Assembly: GCA_905202125.1 (NCBI GenBank) | Contig: CAJKQX010000080.1 | Location: 1 to 9,913 of the forward strand | DNA length: 9,913 nucleotides | Direction of reading: 5' to 3' | DNA from: an uncultured Prevotella sp. | GTDB lineage: Bacteria; Bacteroidota; Bacteroidia; Bacteroidales; Bacteroidaceae | Shown here: in pieces, positions 1-7,041 of the stretch | How positions within the stretch are numbered: the first letter of the stretch is position 1 | Layout: each line of letters starts with the position of its first letter | The notes under the pieces: model-generated | Database searches by the model: none | What the model was told of the DNA's origin: nothing | What the model saw: the letters and a program-made list of their open reading frames with translations, nothing else | Program-made: the position numbers and the translations under genes

Positions 1-87
1 GCCCGCTATGCCTTCGACAATACTGTCGCAATACAACAAATATAATCTCCAAAACTGCCATAAACTCTAATGACCGATTCGGGTTAA
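1..87 (-). repeat. Left copy of outward-facing inverted repeat
   Basis: Positions 33-87, read on the minus strand, match 9859-9913 on the plus strand at 52 of 55 bases with no gaps. Homology probably continues through 1-32, but the right-hand partner lies outside the window. On the minus strand the copy holds a stop codon (TAG at 67-65), then an ATG at 61-59 opening a frame that begins MAVLEIIFVV and stays open to the window edge (20 codons seen). A small hairpin, CGACA-ATAC-TGTCG, lies at 15-28. I do not recognise the encoded peptide. The copy may be part of a dispersed repeat family, a small coding element or an RNA-level element. Its nature is inference; the match itself is directly visible. 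Confidence 0.8.
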
Positions 88-256
88 CCAAATATGTATT
101 ATTGCAACATTATTTTACATTTTCGGAAAGTGCATAAGGAGGGGCATAATCCAATTGGGCGGGAAATGATACAGGCACACCAGATTGCTGCCCTACACCG
201 GCTGACCATAATATATAATAAGGTGTATGAGGAGAAACAAATATGTATACAAACCA

Positions 257-288
257 AAAGACGCCCGCTGTTATCGGCGGACGTCTTT
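257..288 (-). terminator. Rho-independent terminator of the GH76-GH125 operon
   Basis: A 12-bp inverted repeat (257-268 against 277-288, one mismatch) encloses an 8-nt loop. Read on the minus strand, the stem is followed at once by a T-rich tail (TTTTGGTTTGTAT). It lies 21 bases beyond the GH125 stop codon, the expected place for the end of the glycosidase transcript. The plus-strand side has only a short T run, so it probably works mainly for minus-strand transcription. Confidence 0.8.
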
Positions 289-309
289 GATGTGAATATG
301 ATATGATAT

Positions 310-1770
310 TTATCTTTTTGCGTTTTTGAGCAACTCGAGTTTGCCGTCATCGATCAGTTTGACGATAAGCTCACCAAACAGGGTGTTCTGCCATGCAAAC
401 CAGGGACGTGTGTATTTGTCGGGATTGTTCTTGTTGAACGACTCGTGCATCAGACCGGTGCCCGCATCAGTGCGCTGGAGAGTTTCGATACACCATTTGA
501 TTTCTTCGTCATCCTGACTGGTGAAGGCCTTCATCATGATCGACATCGGCCAAACCATGTCATAACCGATGTGCGGACCACCGATACCCTCGCCCTTAGC
601 GCCACGGAAGAAATAAGGATTGTCCTCACTCCATACAAAGCGGCGTGTGTTCTGATAGATAGGATCGTTCACGTCCACATCACCGAGATAAGCCATAGCC
701 AGCAGGCTGGGCACGTTGGCATCGTCCATGAGATGATAGTTACCGAATCCGTCTACCTCGAAGGCATAAATCTTGCCATACTTCGGGTGGTTGTAAACAG
801 CATATTTCTGGAGAGCGTCGGCCACCTCATCGGCAAGCGAAGTACATTCGCCGGCCATACTGCTGTCATTATTCACCTTGTCCAATATCTCTGCTGCCTT
901 GCGCAATGAGCTGACTGCCATAAAGTTTGAAGGCACGAGATAGAGGAATGTGGTGGCATCGTCTGAAGGACGGAAGACGGAGCAGATAAGCCCGACGGGT
1001 TTCACCGGAGCGCCGAGACCGTCGTTGCACACGGTGTCGAGCTGACGTTCGGTCCTGCGCTGGAATTTATAAGGTCCCACTCCGTTCTTGCGCTGCTGCT
1101 CGTGGAAAGTCTTGAGGATATTCTTGACAGCCGCTTTCCATTCGTCACCGAAGATTGAAGTATCGCCAGTCACCTGCCAATAATGATAAGCCAGACGCAA
1201 CGGATAGCACAGAGAGTCGATCTCGTACTTGCGTTCATGCAGTTCGGGTTTCATATCGGTGAGGTCCGTAGCCCACTCGTTTTTCTCAAGCGGACCGGGA
1301 TTAAAGGCATTGGCATAGGGGTCGATATTGATGCTCTTGAGCTGACGCAGGATCACGCCGCGCAACATTTTCTTGAGTTTCGGGTCTTTGTTGGCAAACT
1401 GTACATACGGCCATACCTGGGCACCCGAATCGCGCAACCACATCGCTGCGATATCGCCGGTATAGACGAAGGTATCATCCTTGCCGTCGAAATGCACCGT
1501 TGTGTCGATGGTATTGGGAAAACAGTTTTCGAACATCCATGCCAGATAGGGATTGTCCTTCAGCTGCTTCTTCACTTCCTTGATTTTCTTCTCTACTGCA
1601 TCCGAACGGAACAGTCGGTCAGCCTCGGCAGGTCGCTTGGACACATAGGCCGTTTTATCAGCCGCATGAGCGATATACTTCTTGGCATCGAAATCTTCTG
1701 CGTTAGCGATTTGAGCCGACAGAGCGAACATAAAAGCCGCTCCGGCAAAAAATTTAAGTTTTTGGTTCAT
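310..1770 (-). CDS. Secreted GH125 exo-alpha-1,6-mannosidase
   Basis: A 486-residue protein of glycoside hydrolase family 125 (formerly DUF1237/Mug157), whose characterised members release mannose from alpha-1,6-linked mannosides. The N-terminus is a signal peptide (charged MNQK, hydrophobic core, likely cleavage after ANA at 22-24), so it acts in the periplasm or outside the cell. Family hallmarks are MWLRDSGAQVWPY (110-122), YEIDSLCYPLRLAYHYW (182-198), FRPSDDA (266-272), GEGIGGPH (393-400) and MHESF (441-445). Candidate catalytic residues are Asp270 in RPSDD and Glu443 in MHESF; their 173-residue spacing equals that of Asp220 and Glu393 as I recall them for the Clostridium perfringens enzyme, but I made no alignment. 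The gene is second in a minus-strand pair, 62 bases after the GH76 gene, and is followed by a terminator. Length is somewhat above bacterial members lacking a signal peptide. The family call is firm; linkage specificity is inferred from family and neighbour. Confidence 0.93.
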   Translation of the reverse strand: MNQKLKFFAGAAFMFALSAQIANAEDFDAKKYIAHAADKTAYVSKRPAEADRLFRSDAVEKKIKEVKKQLKDNPYLAWMFENCFPNTIDTTVHFDGKDDTFVYTGDIAAMWLRDSGAQVWPYVQFANKDPKLKKMLRGVILRQLKSINIDPYANAFNPGPLEKNEWATDLTDMKPELHERKYEIDSLCYPLRLAYHYWQVTGDTSIFGDEWKAAVKNILKTFHEQQRKNGVGPYKFQRRTERQLDTVCNDGLGAPVKPVGLICSVFRPSDDATTFLYLVPSNFMAVSSLRKAAEILDKVNNDSSMAGECTSLADEVADALQKYAVYNHPKYGKIYAFEVDGFGNYHLMDDANVPSLLAMAYLGDVDVNDPIYQNTRRFVWSEDNPYFFRGAKGEGIGGPHIGYDMVWPMSIMMKAFTSQDDEEIKWCIETLQRTDAGTGLMHESFNKNNPDKYTRPWFAWQNTLFGELIVKLIDDGKLELLKNAKR

Positions 1771-1832
1771 AAGAAAACGTTTGTATTATACATTATTATA
1801 TTTTTACCTTTTATATAGTGTGGTCTCAACAG

Positions 1833-3008
1833 TTATCTTACGGCGCCCAAACGGGCCATCATCTCTATCATGGCCGCCTGATTGAGGAGTGTGCGTAGGC
1901 CTGTCTTTCCGCGTTTGTCGTAGTAGCGTCCGAACAGTCCGCGCGAGTCTCTCGAACCGTCCTTACCCCATGCTGTATCCATCGATGCGACGAAAGCCTT
2001 CAGATATTTGTCATCCTTGTCGATGCCGAAGAGTTCGATATATCCGCGCAGCATCACCGAGTCAAACCACATCTCGCCGCCGCGCAGTATGCGCAACCCG
2101 TCCTTGCGACCTGTATCCTCAAAGAAACGGTTGTATGAAGCCTCGGCCATGACACGTGCATCGTCCAGATAATTCTTCTCACCCGTGATCTTATAGAGCA
2201 AAGCGGCTGCCTGAAGCATCTGTCCGGTGTTGTAGGAGTACTTGTCCTTGCCTAACTTGCCCTTGAGCGAGAGGTTGTCAAAATATATATGGTCGGTCTT
2301 GTCCTCCAGACTATCTTTGGTCCACTTGTAGAGTTCGATGCCGCGATCCAGATATTTCTTATCCTTCATGGCCATGTACATCTTCAGTGCGAAGACGCTT
2401 GCCGGAGCGTTGGAGCATGTATTCTTGCTGGTCTTTTTCTGTTCGCACCAATATATTCCGCCTCCGAGCACGTTGTCATATCCCGACATCACGAATGTCC
2501 ATATCTCCTCGGCACGGTTCTTGAACTGTTTGTCGCCGGTGGCGCTGTACATGTCGGCCATGTCTATTCCGAGCCAGATATTGTCGTCATAGAACCGGTC
2601 GCTCTCGGGAGCGTCGTTCACATACGATGCGTATCCGGCCGGAGTGCGTTTGTCGTCGTAATATCTGTCAAGTCCCTTGAGCATCATGCCGGTCATTACC
2701 TTGAGCCACTCCTTGCCATGTGTGGCCTCATAGAGGGCGCTGACCGATGATACCATTGCCGAATATCCCCAAAGATAGGAATATTCCTTTTGGTCTTTCA
2801 CGCGAGGCACGGCCTCCTGCAGCAGCGACTTATCGCGCGTGTTCATATTTTTCTTTACCGAGAGAAATGTCTGCGAGGCTCTGCCAACGAGCGTCTTACC
2901 GTCTGTTTGACCGGCATGCTGTGCTGAGATGTCGCAACAGATGATGGAAAACAATACAGCAGCGACAATTCGTGCGGCATTATGATGTTTTGAAATATAA
3001 GTTGACAT
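1833..3008 (-). CDS. Secreted GH76 alpha-1,6-mannanase
   Basis: A 391-residue protein that resembles glycoside hydrolase family 76, endo-acting enzymes that cut alpha-1,6-mannan backbones such as that of yeast cell-wall mannan. Family signs are the paired aspartates in RFYDDNIWLGIDMADMY (D141 and D142, the usual catalytic pair), the preceding SYVND (128-132), GGGIYWCEQKKTSKNTCSNAP around 182-202, and the helical repeats of an (alpha/alpha)6 barrel with SYNTGQMLQAAALLY. The N-terminus has a basic stretch and a hydrophobic core (about 13-25). Cleavage near ISAQ at 27-30 fits signal peptidase I. Two cysteines (24-25) occur there, but no canonical lipobox precedes them, so a lipoprotein is less likely. 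It is the first gene of the operon, with a clear promoter about 110-140 bases upstream, and is followed by the GH125 gene. Exo/endo mode and true substrate cannot be read from the sequence. Confidence 0.9.
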   Translation of the reverse strand: MSTYISKHHNAARIVAAVLFSIICCDISAQHAGQTDGKTLVGRASQTFLSVKKNMNTRDKSLLQEAVPRVKDQKEYSYLWGYSAMVSSVSALYEATHGKEWLKVMTGMMLKGLDRYYDDKRTPAGYASYVNDAPESDRFYDDNIWLGIDMADMYSATGDKQFKNRAEEIWTFVMSGYDNVLGGGIYWCEQKKTSKNTCSNAPASVFALKMYMAMKDKKYLDRGIELYKWTKDSLEDKTDHIYFDNLSLKGKLGKDKYSYNTGQMLQAAALLYKITGEKNYLDDARVMAEASYNRFFEDTGRKDGLRILRGGEMWFDSVMLRGYIELFGIDKDDKYLKAFVASMDTAWGKDGSRDSRGLFGRYYDKRGKTGLRTLLNQAAMIEMMARLGAVR

Positions 3009-3118
3009 TATATAAATAGGATAATTAAAATTAATAGATTAAAACTATGTCACAAAGATAATGCAAACGAGAGGAATGAAAGTATGCTTTCTTATTCCCG
3101 AGTGCAGCTTGTCTTATG

Positions 3119-3150
3119 CAAAGATACGAAATAAAAAAAAATCATACAAA
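3119..3150 (-). promoter_or_regulatory. Bacteroidota-type promoter for GH76-GH125
   Basis: On the minus strand TTTG (3150-3147) is followed after exactly 20 bases by TATCTTTG (3126-3119). This matches the Bacteroides primary-sigma consensus, TTTG at -33 and TAnnTTTG at -7 with a spacer of about 19-21. It predicts a transcript start near 3112 and a leader of roughly 100 nt before the GH76 ATG. The long leader leaves room for post-transcriptional control, though I see no recognised riboswitch. Confidence 0.7.
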
Positions 3151-3306
3151 TAAAAAGTCAAAAAACAAGATTACTCTTGTAAATTGGCCGTAAACAAAAT
3201 TTTCAAAAAGACACACGACATGTACAAAATTGAAGATTTTCAACATCAAAAACTGCAAAACATGAAATAGAAAGACACAAACAGTATGAATTTCGATAAA
3301 AAACAT

Positions 3307-3314
3307 TAACTTTG
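3307..3314 (+). promoter_or_regulatory. Probable -7 element for the acyltransferase gene
   Basis: TAACTTTG matches the Bacteroidota -7 consensus TAnnTTTG. No TTTG sits 19-21 bases upstream, so the -33 box is weak or absent. The predicted leader is about 105 nt and contains the CATGAC/GTCATG inverted repeat. Confidence 0.5.
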
Positions 3315-3426
3315 CATCCGCTTTTCATGACGGATTTCATAATGTCATGGTAGTCTTGAGATCCCGGCATCACGCCGAAACATTTACTACAAACATTAAA
3401 CGAAACTTAAAACATAAATTCTCACA

Positions 3427-4572
3427 ATGAAGACGACAACACACCGCAGCCATATAGTATGGCTTGACGTGATACGATTGGTGGCAATGCTGATGGTCAT
3501 CGGCGTACATTGCATCGACCCTTTCTACATATCGCCCACTCTGGGTAGTCTGCCCCAATACAAACACTGGGCGGCCATATACGGATCACTCTTGCGCCCG
3601 TCGGTGCCTCTGTTTGTGATGATGACGGGACTGTTGTTGCTGCCGGTGCAGGGAATGACAATGAGGGAATTTTACAAAAAACGCATCACTCGTATATTAT
3701 GGCCCATGCTGATATGGTCGGTGCTCTACAATATGTTCCCCTGGTTCACCGGAGTCATAGGACTGCCAAAAGAGATAATAGGCGACTTTTTCTGCTATGT
3801 TCAGGGCAATGAGTCGCAAGCACTTGCCGACTCGCTGAAGGACACGGCAATGATACCTTTTCAATTCAGCTTCAAGGAAAACCACATGTGGTACATGTAC
3901 CTGCTCATAGGCATGTATCTGTACATGCCGTTTTTTTCGGCATGGATAGAGAAATACGGGCGCAACGCCGAACGCACATTCCTTGTTATATGGGCGGTAT
4001 CGCTGTTCATACCTTACGGAAGGGCATATATCAGCAACTATATACTGGGCGAAGCCACATGGAACGAATTCGGCACGCTATACTACTTTGCCGGTTTCAG
4101 CGGATATCTTGTTCTCGGTCATTACCTGAAAGAAGGCAACAGCTGGAGCATAGGCAAGACAGCTGTAGTAAGCACGCTGCTGTTTGCCGCGGGCTATGCG
4201 GTGACCTATACCGGTTTCAGCAACGCCACGGCCGATCCGTCGGCCACAGAACAGGATATGGAACTATACTTCACATTCTGTAGTCCCAACGTAGTGCTCA
4301 TGACTGCAGCCGCATTCCTGATCATGCAGAAAATCAAGATATCCGGCAAAGGACTGCGCAATGCACTCGCCACAATGCCTAAATATGGTTTCGGGATATA
4401 CATAGTACACTATTTTCTGGTAGGACCGGCATTCATACTGATAGGCATGTTGTCGCTGCCGATACCTCTTCAGGTGCCCGTGATGACTCTCCTGATATTC
4501 GCGGGAGCCTACATCATAACATGGGCTATGTACCGACTTTTAGGTAAAAAAGCAAAGTACATCATGGGATAA
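3427..4572 (+). CDS. Membrane acyltransferase, family 3
   Basis: A 381-residue integral membrane protein of the acyltransferase-3 family (PF01757), which typically moves acetyl or other acyl groups onto surface or secreted glycans. The first helix carries the family pattern: WLDVIRLVAMLMVIGVHC (12-29), with Arg17 and the conserved His28. LRPSVPLFVMMTGLLLLP (56-73) follows, then KKRITRILWPMLIW, HMWYMYLLIGMYLYMPFF (153-170) and, near the C-terminus, GFGIYIVHYF (321-330). Hydrophobic segments are spread along the whole chain, consistent with about ten membrane helices, and no extra soluble domain is fused. The gene stands alone: a promoter lies upstream, a strong terminator follows about 110 bases after the stop, and the neighbour at 3008 is divergent. 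The acceptor substrate is unknown. Proximity to mannan-degrading enzymes and a secreted esterase suggests glycan acylation, but this is inference. Confidence 0.88.
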   Translation: MKTTTHRSHIVWLDVIRLVAMLMVIGVHCIDPFYISPTLGSLPQYKHWAAIYGSLLRPSVPLFVMMTGLLLLPVQGMTMREFYKKRITRILWPMLIWSVLYNMFPWFTGVIGLPKEIIGDFFCYVQGNESQALADSLKDTAMIPFQFSFKENHMWYMYLLIGMYLYMPFFSAWIEKYGRNAERTFLVIWAVSLFIPYGRAYISNYILGEATWNEFGTLYYFAGFSGYLVLGHYLKEGNSWSIGKTAVVSTLLFAAGYAVTYTGFSNATADPSATEQDMELYFTFCSPNVVLMTAAAFLIMQKIKISGKGLRNALATMPKYGFGIYIVHYFLVGPAFILIGMLSLPIPLQVPVMTLLIFAGAYIITWAMYRLLGKKAKYIMG

Positions 4573-4684
4573 CAACCGGGAGTATCGGATGAACCAGTCG
4601 ACCGTAATTATATTTTTTTAAGAATCAATGCAATTTGATTAACATTTTATTTTCGACGAAATAGAATCCGACCTCCCTTCTTTT

Positions 4685-4726
4685 GCGGTTTCGATTTACA
4701 AAACAGTTAATCGAAACCGCTATTTT
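4685..4726 (+). terminator. Rho-independent terminator after the acyltransferase gene
   Basis: A perfect 12-bp inverted repeat (GCGGTTTCGATT at 4685-4696 and its complement at 4709-4720) has a 12-nt loop and is followed by TATTTT on the plus strand. The reverse direction has A-rich rather than T-rich flanking sequence, so it is oriented for the acyltransferase transcript. Confidence 0.82.
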
Positions 4727-4784
4727 ATGCACATTTCAATCCAAAGTGTGCCAAATATTGATACAGAAAAAGCCCGACTTGAGC

Positions 4785-4872
4785 TGCGAAAGGGTTCCTT
4801 TCAGGTTGCAAAAGGGCCCCTTTCGGAGTGCAAAAGGGCCCCTTTCGGAGTACAAGTTGGCCTTTTTTGCAA
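4785..4872. repeat. Tandem array of 22-bp palindromic units
   Basis: Units 2 (4807-4828) and 3 (4829-4850) are identical. Unit 1 (4785-4806) is a clear but diverged copy, and the stretch 4851-4872 is a weak fourth copy. Each unit centres on AAAAGGGCCCCTTTC, a GC-rich near-palindrome in an AT-rich region. In RNA, the CCCTTT of one unit can pair with the AAAGGG of the next across a 9-nt loop, and this stem can be extended by GGG/CCC past one bulged base. The spacing of 22 bp is close to two turns of DNA. Possible roles are a protein-binding array, an RNA structure or a dispersed Bacteroidota repeat; nothing seen decides between them. Confidence 0.85.
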
Positions 4873-5074
4873 AAACGGGGTATCAGTTTTGAAAGGTAAA
4901 CTACATAATCCATTGTTTATCAATACTTTATCTGAAATTATATAAAAATCCGAAATTTTGGCTATATTTTAAACTTTTGGTCGGCCGGACGAAAATAACG
5001 CAAAAATGAGCAAGGTGATTTAACGGTTAGGTGTTGTACAAATGTAAAAATCTGTTAACGGATTAAGGTTATTG

Positions 5075-5114
5075 TTCGGCGATGTCACAATAAGTAATTA
5101 AATTTGTATTTTTG
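5075..5114 (+). promoter_or_regulatory. Promoter region of the hydrolase gene with two -7 candidates
   Basis: Two back-to-back TAnnTTTG elements occur: TAAATTTG (5099-5106) and TATTTTTG (5107-5114). The first has TTCG, a three-of-four match to TTTG, 20 bases upstream (5075-5078); the second has no good -33 match. The leader to the ATG at 5155 would be about 35-45 nt. Which element is used cannot be told. Confidence 0.5.
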
Positions 5115-5154
5115 CATAATATACATAGCACAGAAACAACAAAAGCATACAAAA

Positions 5155-5955
5155 ATGAAGAAACTTATACTCCTCATCATGGCCATAAGCATGTATGGCA
5201 CGATGGCAGCACAGCAAAAATATGCAGTGAGAAAAGACATTCCGTATATCTCCCAAAGCGACACCTCGGCTTACAGGAAAGAGCGTTGCAGACTGGATGT
5301 GTATTATCCCGAGAGCAAAAAGGGGTTTAAGACCATAGTATGGTTTCACGGAGGTGCACTCGAAGCGGGCAGCAAGGAGCTGCGCGACGAACTGAAAAAC
5401 AGCGGCATAGCGATAGTGGCACCCAACTACCGGTTGTTTCCCCGCTGCCAATGTCCCGACTACACGCGCGATGCTGCGGCGGCCGTGGCATGGACACTCA
5501 AGCATATCGCCGAGTATGGAGGCGACCCCGACCAGGTGTACGTGGGCGGACACTCGGCAGGCGGATATCTCACACTGATGCTCGCACTGGACAAGAGCTA
5601 CATGGCCGAATACGGAGCCGATGCCGATGCCGTCAAAGCCTACTTTCCGGTGAGCGGACAAGCGGCCACACACTACACCATACGCAAGGAGCGCAAGATA
5701 TCGTTCACCATGCCCATCATTGACAAATACGCACCTCTCAACAACGCGAGAAAGCTCGGCACACGTCTCGTGATCTACACCGGCGACCGACGTCTGGAGC
5801 AGATGGCGCGCTACGAAGAGAATCTCTACCTCAAAGCCGTGCTCGAGGGATATGGCAACAAAGACATTCCGGTGTACGAGCTGAGCGGTTTCGACCACGG
5901 CAATGTGGTGACTCCTGCATGCCTTCTGATAAAGAACGAGATGAGAAAAGACTGA
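5155..5955 (+). CDS. Secreted alpha/beta-hydrolase (carboxylesterase type)
   Basis: A 266-residue protein with the layout of the HSL/BD-FAE group of alpha/beta-hydrolases, which cleave carboxylic esters. The oxyanion-hole motif is WFHGGA (63-68). The nucleophile elbow is GGHSAGG (131-137) with Ser134. The catalytic acid is probably Asp211 in YTGDRR, and the catalytic His is His248 in GFDHGN, so the triad looks complete. The N-terminus MKKLILLIMAISMYGTMAAQQ is a short signal peptide with probable cleavage around MAA (17-19), so the enzyme is likely periplasmic or secreted. I chose this ATG because the frame's upstream extension, to a TTG at 5104, would put 17 hydrophilic residues before the signal peptide and would overlap the promoter. 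It stands alone between two intergenic regions. The substrate is unknown; a glycan or feruloyl/acetyl ester is a reasonable guess, but a lipase-like small-ester substrate is equally open. Confidence 0.87.
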   Translation: MKKLILLIMAISMYGTMAAQQKYAVRKDIPYISQSDTSAYRKERCRLDVYYPESKKGFKTIVWFHGGALEAGSKELRDELKNSGIAIVAPNYRLFPRCQCPDYTRDAAAAVAWTLKHIAEYGGDPDQVYVGGHSAGGYLTLMLALDKSYMAEYGADADAVKAYFPVSGQAATHYTIRKERKISFTMPIIDKYAPLNNARKLGTRLVIYTGDRRLEQMARYEENLYLKAVLEGYGNKDIPVYELSGFDHGNVVTPACLLIKNEMRKD

Positions 5956-5961
5956 CAAGGG

Positions 5962-6013
5962 GTATCTCCCCACTTCCGGCGTGAGGCCGAGGCGATAGAT
6001 ACGCTTTATTTTC
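5962..6013 (+). terminator. Possible terminator after the hydrolase gene
   Basis: GTATCT (5962-5967) pairs with AGATAC (5997-6002), and CGGC/GCCG (5977-5980, 5986-5989) forms an inner stem. A T-rich run (CTTTATTTTC) follows. The stem is interrupted, and the tail overlaps the metF promoter, so this is tentative. An alternative small hairpin, GGGG-TATCT-CCCC, would compete with it. Confidence 0.35.
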
Positions 6014-6040
6014 TGATTTCATAATTTATTCGTAAATTTG
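6009..6040 (+). promoter_or_regulatory. Promoter of the metF-holB-ricT-gldH operon
   Basis: TAAATTTG at 6033-6040 matches the Bacteroidota -7 consensus. TTTT at 6009-6012, 20 bases upstream, is a three-of-four match to the -33 TTTG. The start would fall near 6047, giving a leader of only about 20 nt before the metF ATG. That leaves no space for an S-adenosylmethionine riboswitch or other leader RNA. Confidence 0.6.
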
Positions 6041-6067
6041 CATTGATATTGAAAACACCGCTACGAA

Positions 6068-7021
6068 ATGAGTATTGACAACATATCAGACAGGTCGCAG
6101 AGGAAGAGATTCTCCTTCGAAGTGTTACCGCCCATCAAGGGGGCCGGCACAGGCAATCTGTTTTCCACAATAGAGAAACTCCGAGAGTTTGACCCGGCCT
6201 ACATCAACATCACCACTCACCACAGCGAGTTTGTGTACAGAGAGACCGGCGGCGGACAATATGAGAGGATACGCATCCGGCGCCGCCCGGGCACTGTGGC
6301 CATAGCCGCCGCGATAAAGAGAAAATTCCAAATACCGGTGATTCCACACGTGATATGCAGCGGAGCCACCATCGAAGACATAGAATACGAACTGCTCGAC
6401 CTTCAGTTCTTAGGCATTGAACGACTGCTGCTCCTGCGCGGCGACAAAGCTGCCGAGGACAAGATATTCAAACCCACGGCGGGCGGACATACCCACACCA
6501 CGGACCTGATAATGCAGGTGAACAGATTCAACGAGGGCGTATTCGCCGATGGCACGACCATGAGATGCAGCATGGGACAGTTCACCTACGGCGTGGCGGC
6601 CTATCCCGAGAAACACGAGGAGGCACCAAATCTGGAGATGGACATGCAATATCTGAAAATGAAACAGGATCTCGGAGCGCAATATGCCGTAACCCAGCTG
6701 TTCTACGACAACCGCAAGTATTTCGAGTTTGTGGACAAGGCGCGACAGATGGGCATCACCATACCTATCATCCCCGGCCTGAAACCATTCTCCAAACTAT
6801 CCCAGCTGACGATGGTCCCGAAAACTTTTCACTGCGACCTGCCGCAGGAGTTGGCCACGGAAGCGACACGATGCAAAACCGATGAGGACGCCAAAGCATT
6901 GGGAGTGGAATGGGCCACGGAGCAATGCCGCCAACTGTATGAGGCCGGCGTGGACAACATACATTTCTATACGGTGTCTGCGGCCGACTCGGTGAGAGAG
7001 GTCGTGAAAAGGATTTTTTAA
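6068..7021 (+). CDS. metF: 5,10-methylenetetrahydrofolate reductase
   Basis: A 317-residue flavoprotein that reduces 5,10-methylene- to 5-methyl-tetrahydrofolate, the methyl donor for methionine synthesis, in the cytoplasm. MetF hallmarks are FSFEVLPP (15-22) with Glu18, equivalent to the catalytic Glu28 of the E. coli enzyme; INITTHHSE (46-54); LLLRGDK (121-127) with Asp126, the counterpart of the flavin-tuning Asp120; YGVAAYPEKHEEAP (174-187); QYAVTQLFYDN (205-215); IPIIPGLKPF (232-241); and IHFYTVSA (298-305). The length fits the single-domain prokaryotic form without the S-adenosylmethionine-binding regulatory domain of eukaryotes. The ATG lies about 28 bases after the -7 box and places the family's first conserved block at the expected distance. 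It leads a four-gene run with holB 20 bases downstream. No methionine synthase gene is nearby. Confidence 0.95.
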   Translation: MSIDNISDRSQRKRFSFEVLPPIKGAGTGNLFSTIEKLREFDPAYINITTHHSEFVYRETGGGQYERIRIRRRPGTVAIAAAIKRKFQIPVIPHVICSGATIEDIEYELLDLQFLGIERLLLLRGDKAAEDKIFKPTAGGHTHTTDLIMQVNRFNEGVFADGTTMRCSMGQFTYGVAAYPEKHEEAPNLEMDMQYLKMKQDLGAQYAVTQLFYDNRKYFEFVDKARQMGITIPIIPGLKPFSKLSQLTMVPKTFHCDLPQELATEATRCKTDEDAKALGVEWATEQCRQLYEAGVDNIHFYTVSAADSVREVVKRIF

Positions 7022-7041
7022 ACAAGTATAATACAGGAAAG

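Larger units (their letters stand above)
3009..3426. promoter_or_regulatory. Divergent intergenic region between GH76 and acyltransferase
   Basis: This AT-rich stretch of 418 bases holds no convincing gene. It contains one strong promoter for the minus-strand glycosidases and a -7 element for the plus-strand acyltransferase (listed separately). A further TATCTTTG on the minus strand at 3060-3053 lacks a matching -33 element. Between the promoters are two short inverted repeats: ACAAGA-ttac-TCTTGT at 3165-3180, a possible operator, and CATGAC...GTCATG at 3326-3349 inside the acyltransferase leader. Their function is unknown. Confidence 0.55.
4573..5154. other. 582-base intergenic region with terminator, repeats and promoter
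   Basis: There is no convincing gene here. From left to right it holds: an AT-rich trailer with AATCAA/TTGATT as a weak inverted repeat (about 4624-4641); a strong terminator (4685-4726); a tandem array of 22-bp units (4785-4872); an AT-rich stretch in which I see nothing definable, apart from TTAACGG occurring twice around 5021-5061; and the promoter region of the hydrolase gene (5075-5114). The short open frames that cross the array in several frames on both strands come from the repeat periodicity and carry no recognisable protein features. Confidence 0.6.

Noticed and set aside
94..306. Plus-strand open frame of 70 codons in the left non-coding region
   Set aside because: It runs through the GH125 terminator hairpin, has no recognisable protein features, and its composition looks like random AT-rich sequence.
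1183..1818. Plus-strand open frame of 211 codons opposite GH125
   Set aside because: It lies antisense to conserved GH125 motifs and has no features of its own.
4683..4945. Short open frames on both strands across the 22-bp array, rich in KGP/PF-like repeats
   Set aside because: Each arises from translating the 22-bp units in different frames. They overlap a terminator and lack start context or domain signs.
5104..5154. Upstream TTG start for the hydrolase
   Set aside because: It would add 17 residues before a normal signal peptide and begin inside the -7 element.
5098..5973. Long minus-strand open frame (291 codons) opposite the hydrolase gene
   Set aside because: The plus strand has a complete catalytic triad, signal peptide and promoter. 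The antisense frame shows no domain and is a by-product of codon bias.
6041..6067. S-adenosylmethionine riboswitch before metF
   Set aside because: The predicted leader is only about 20 nt, and no aptamer-like structure is visible.
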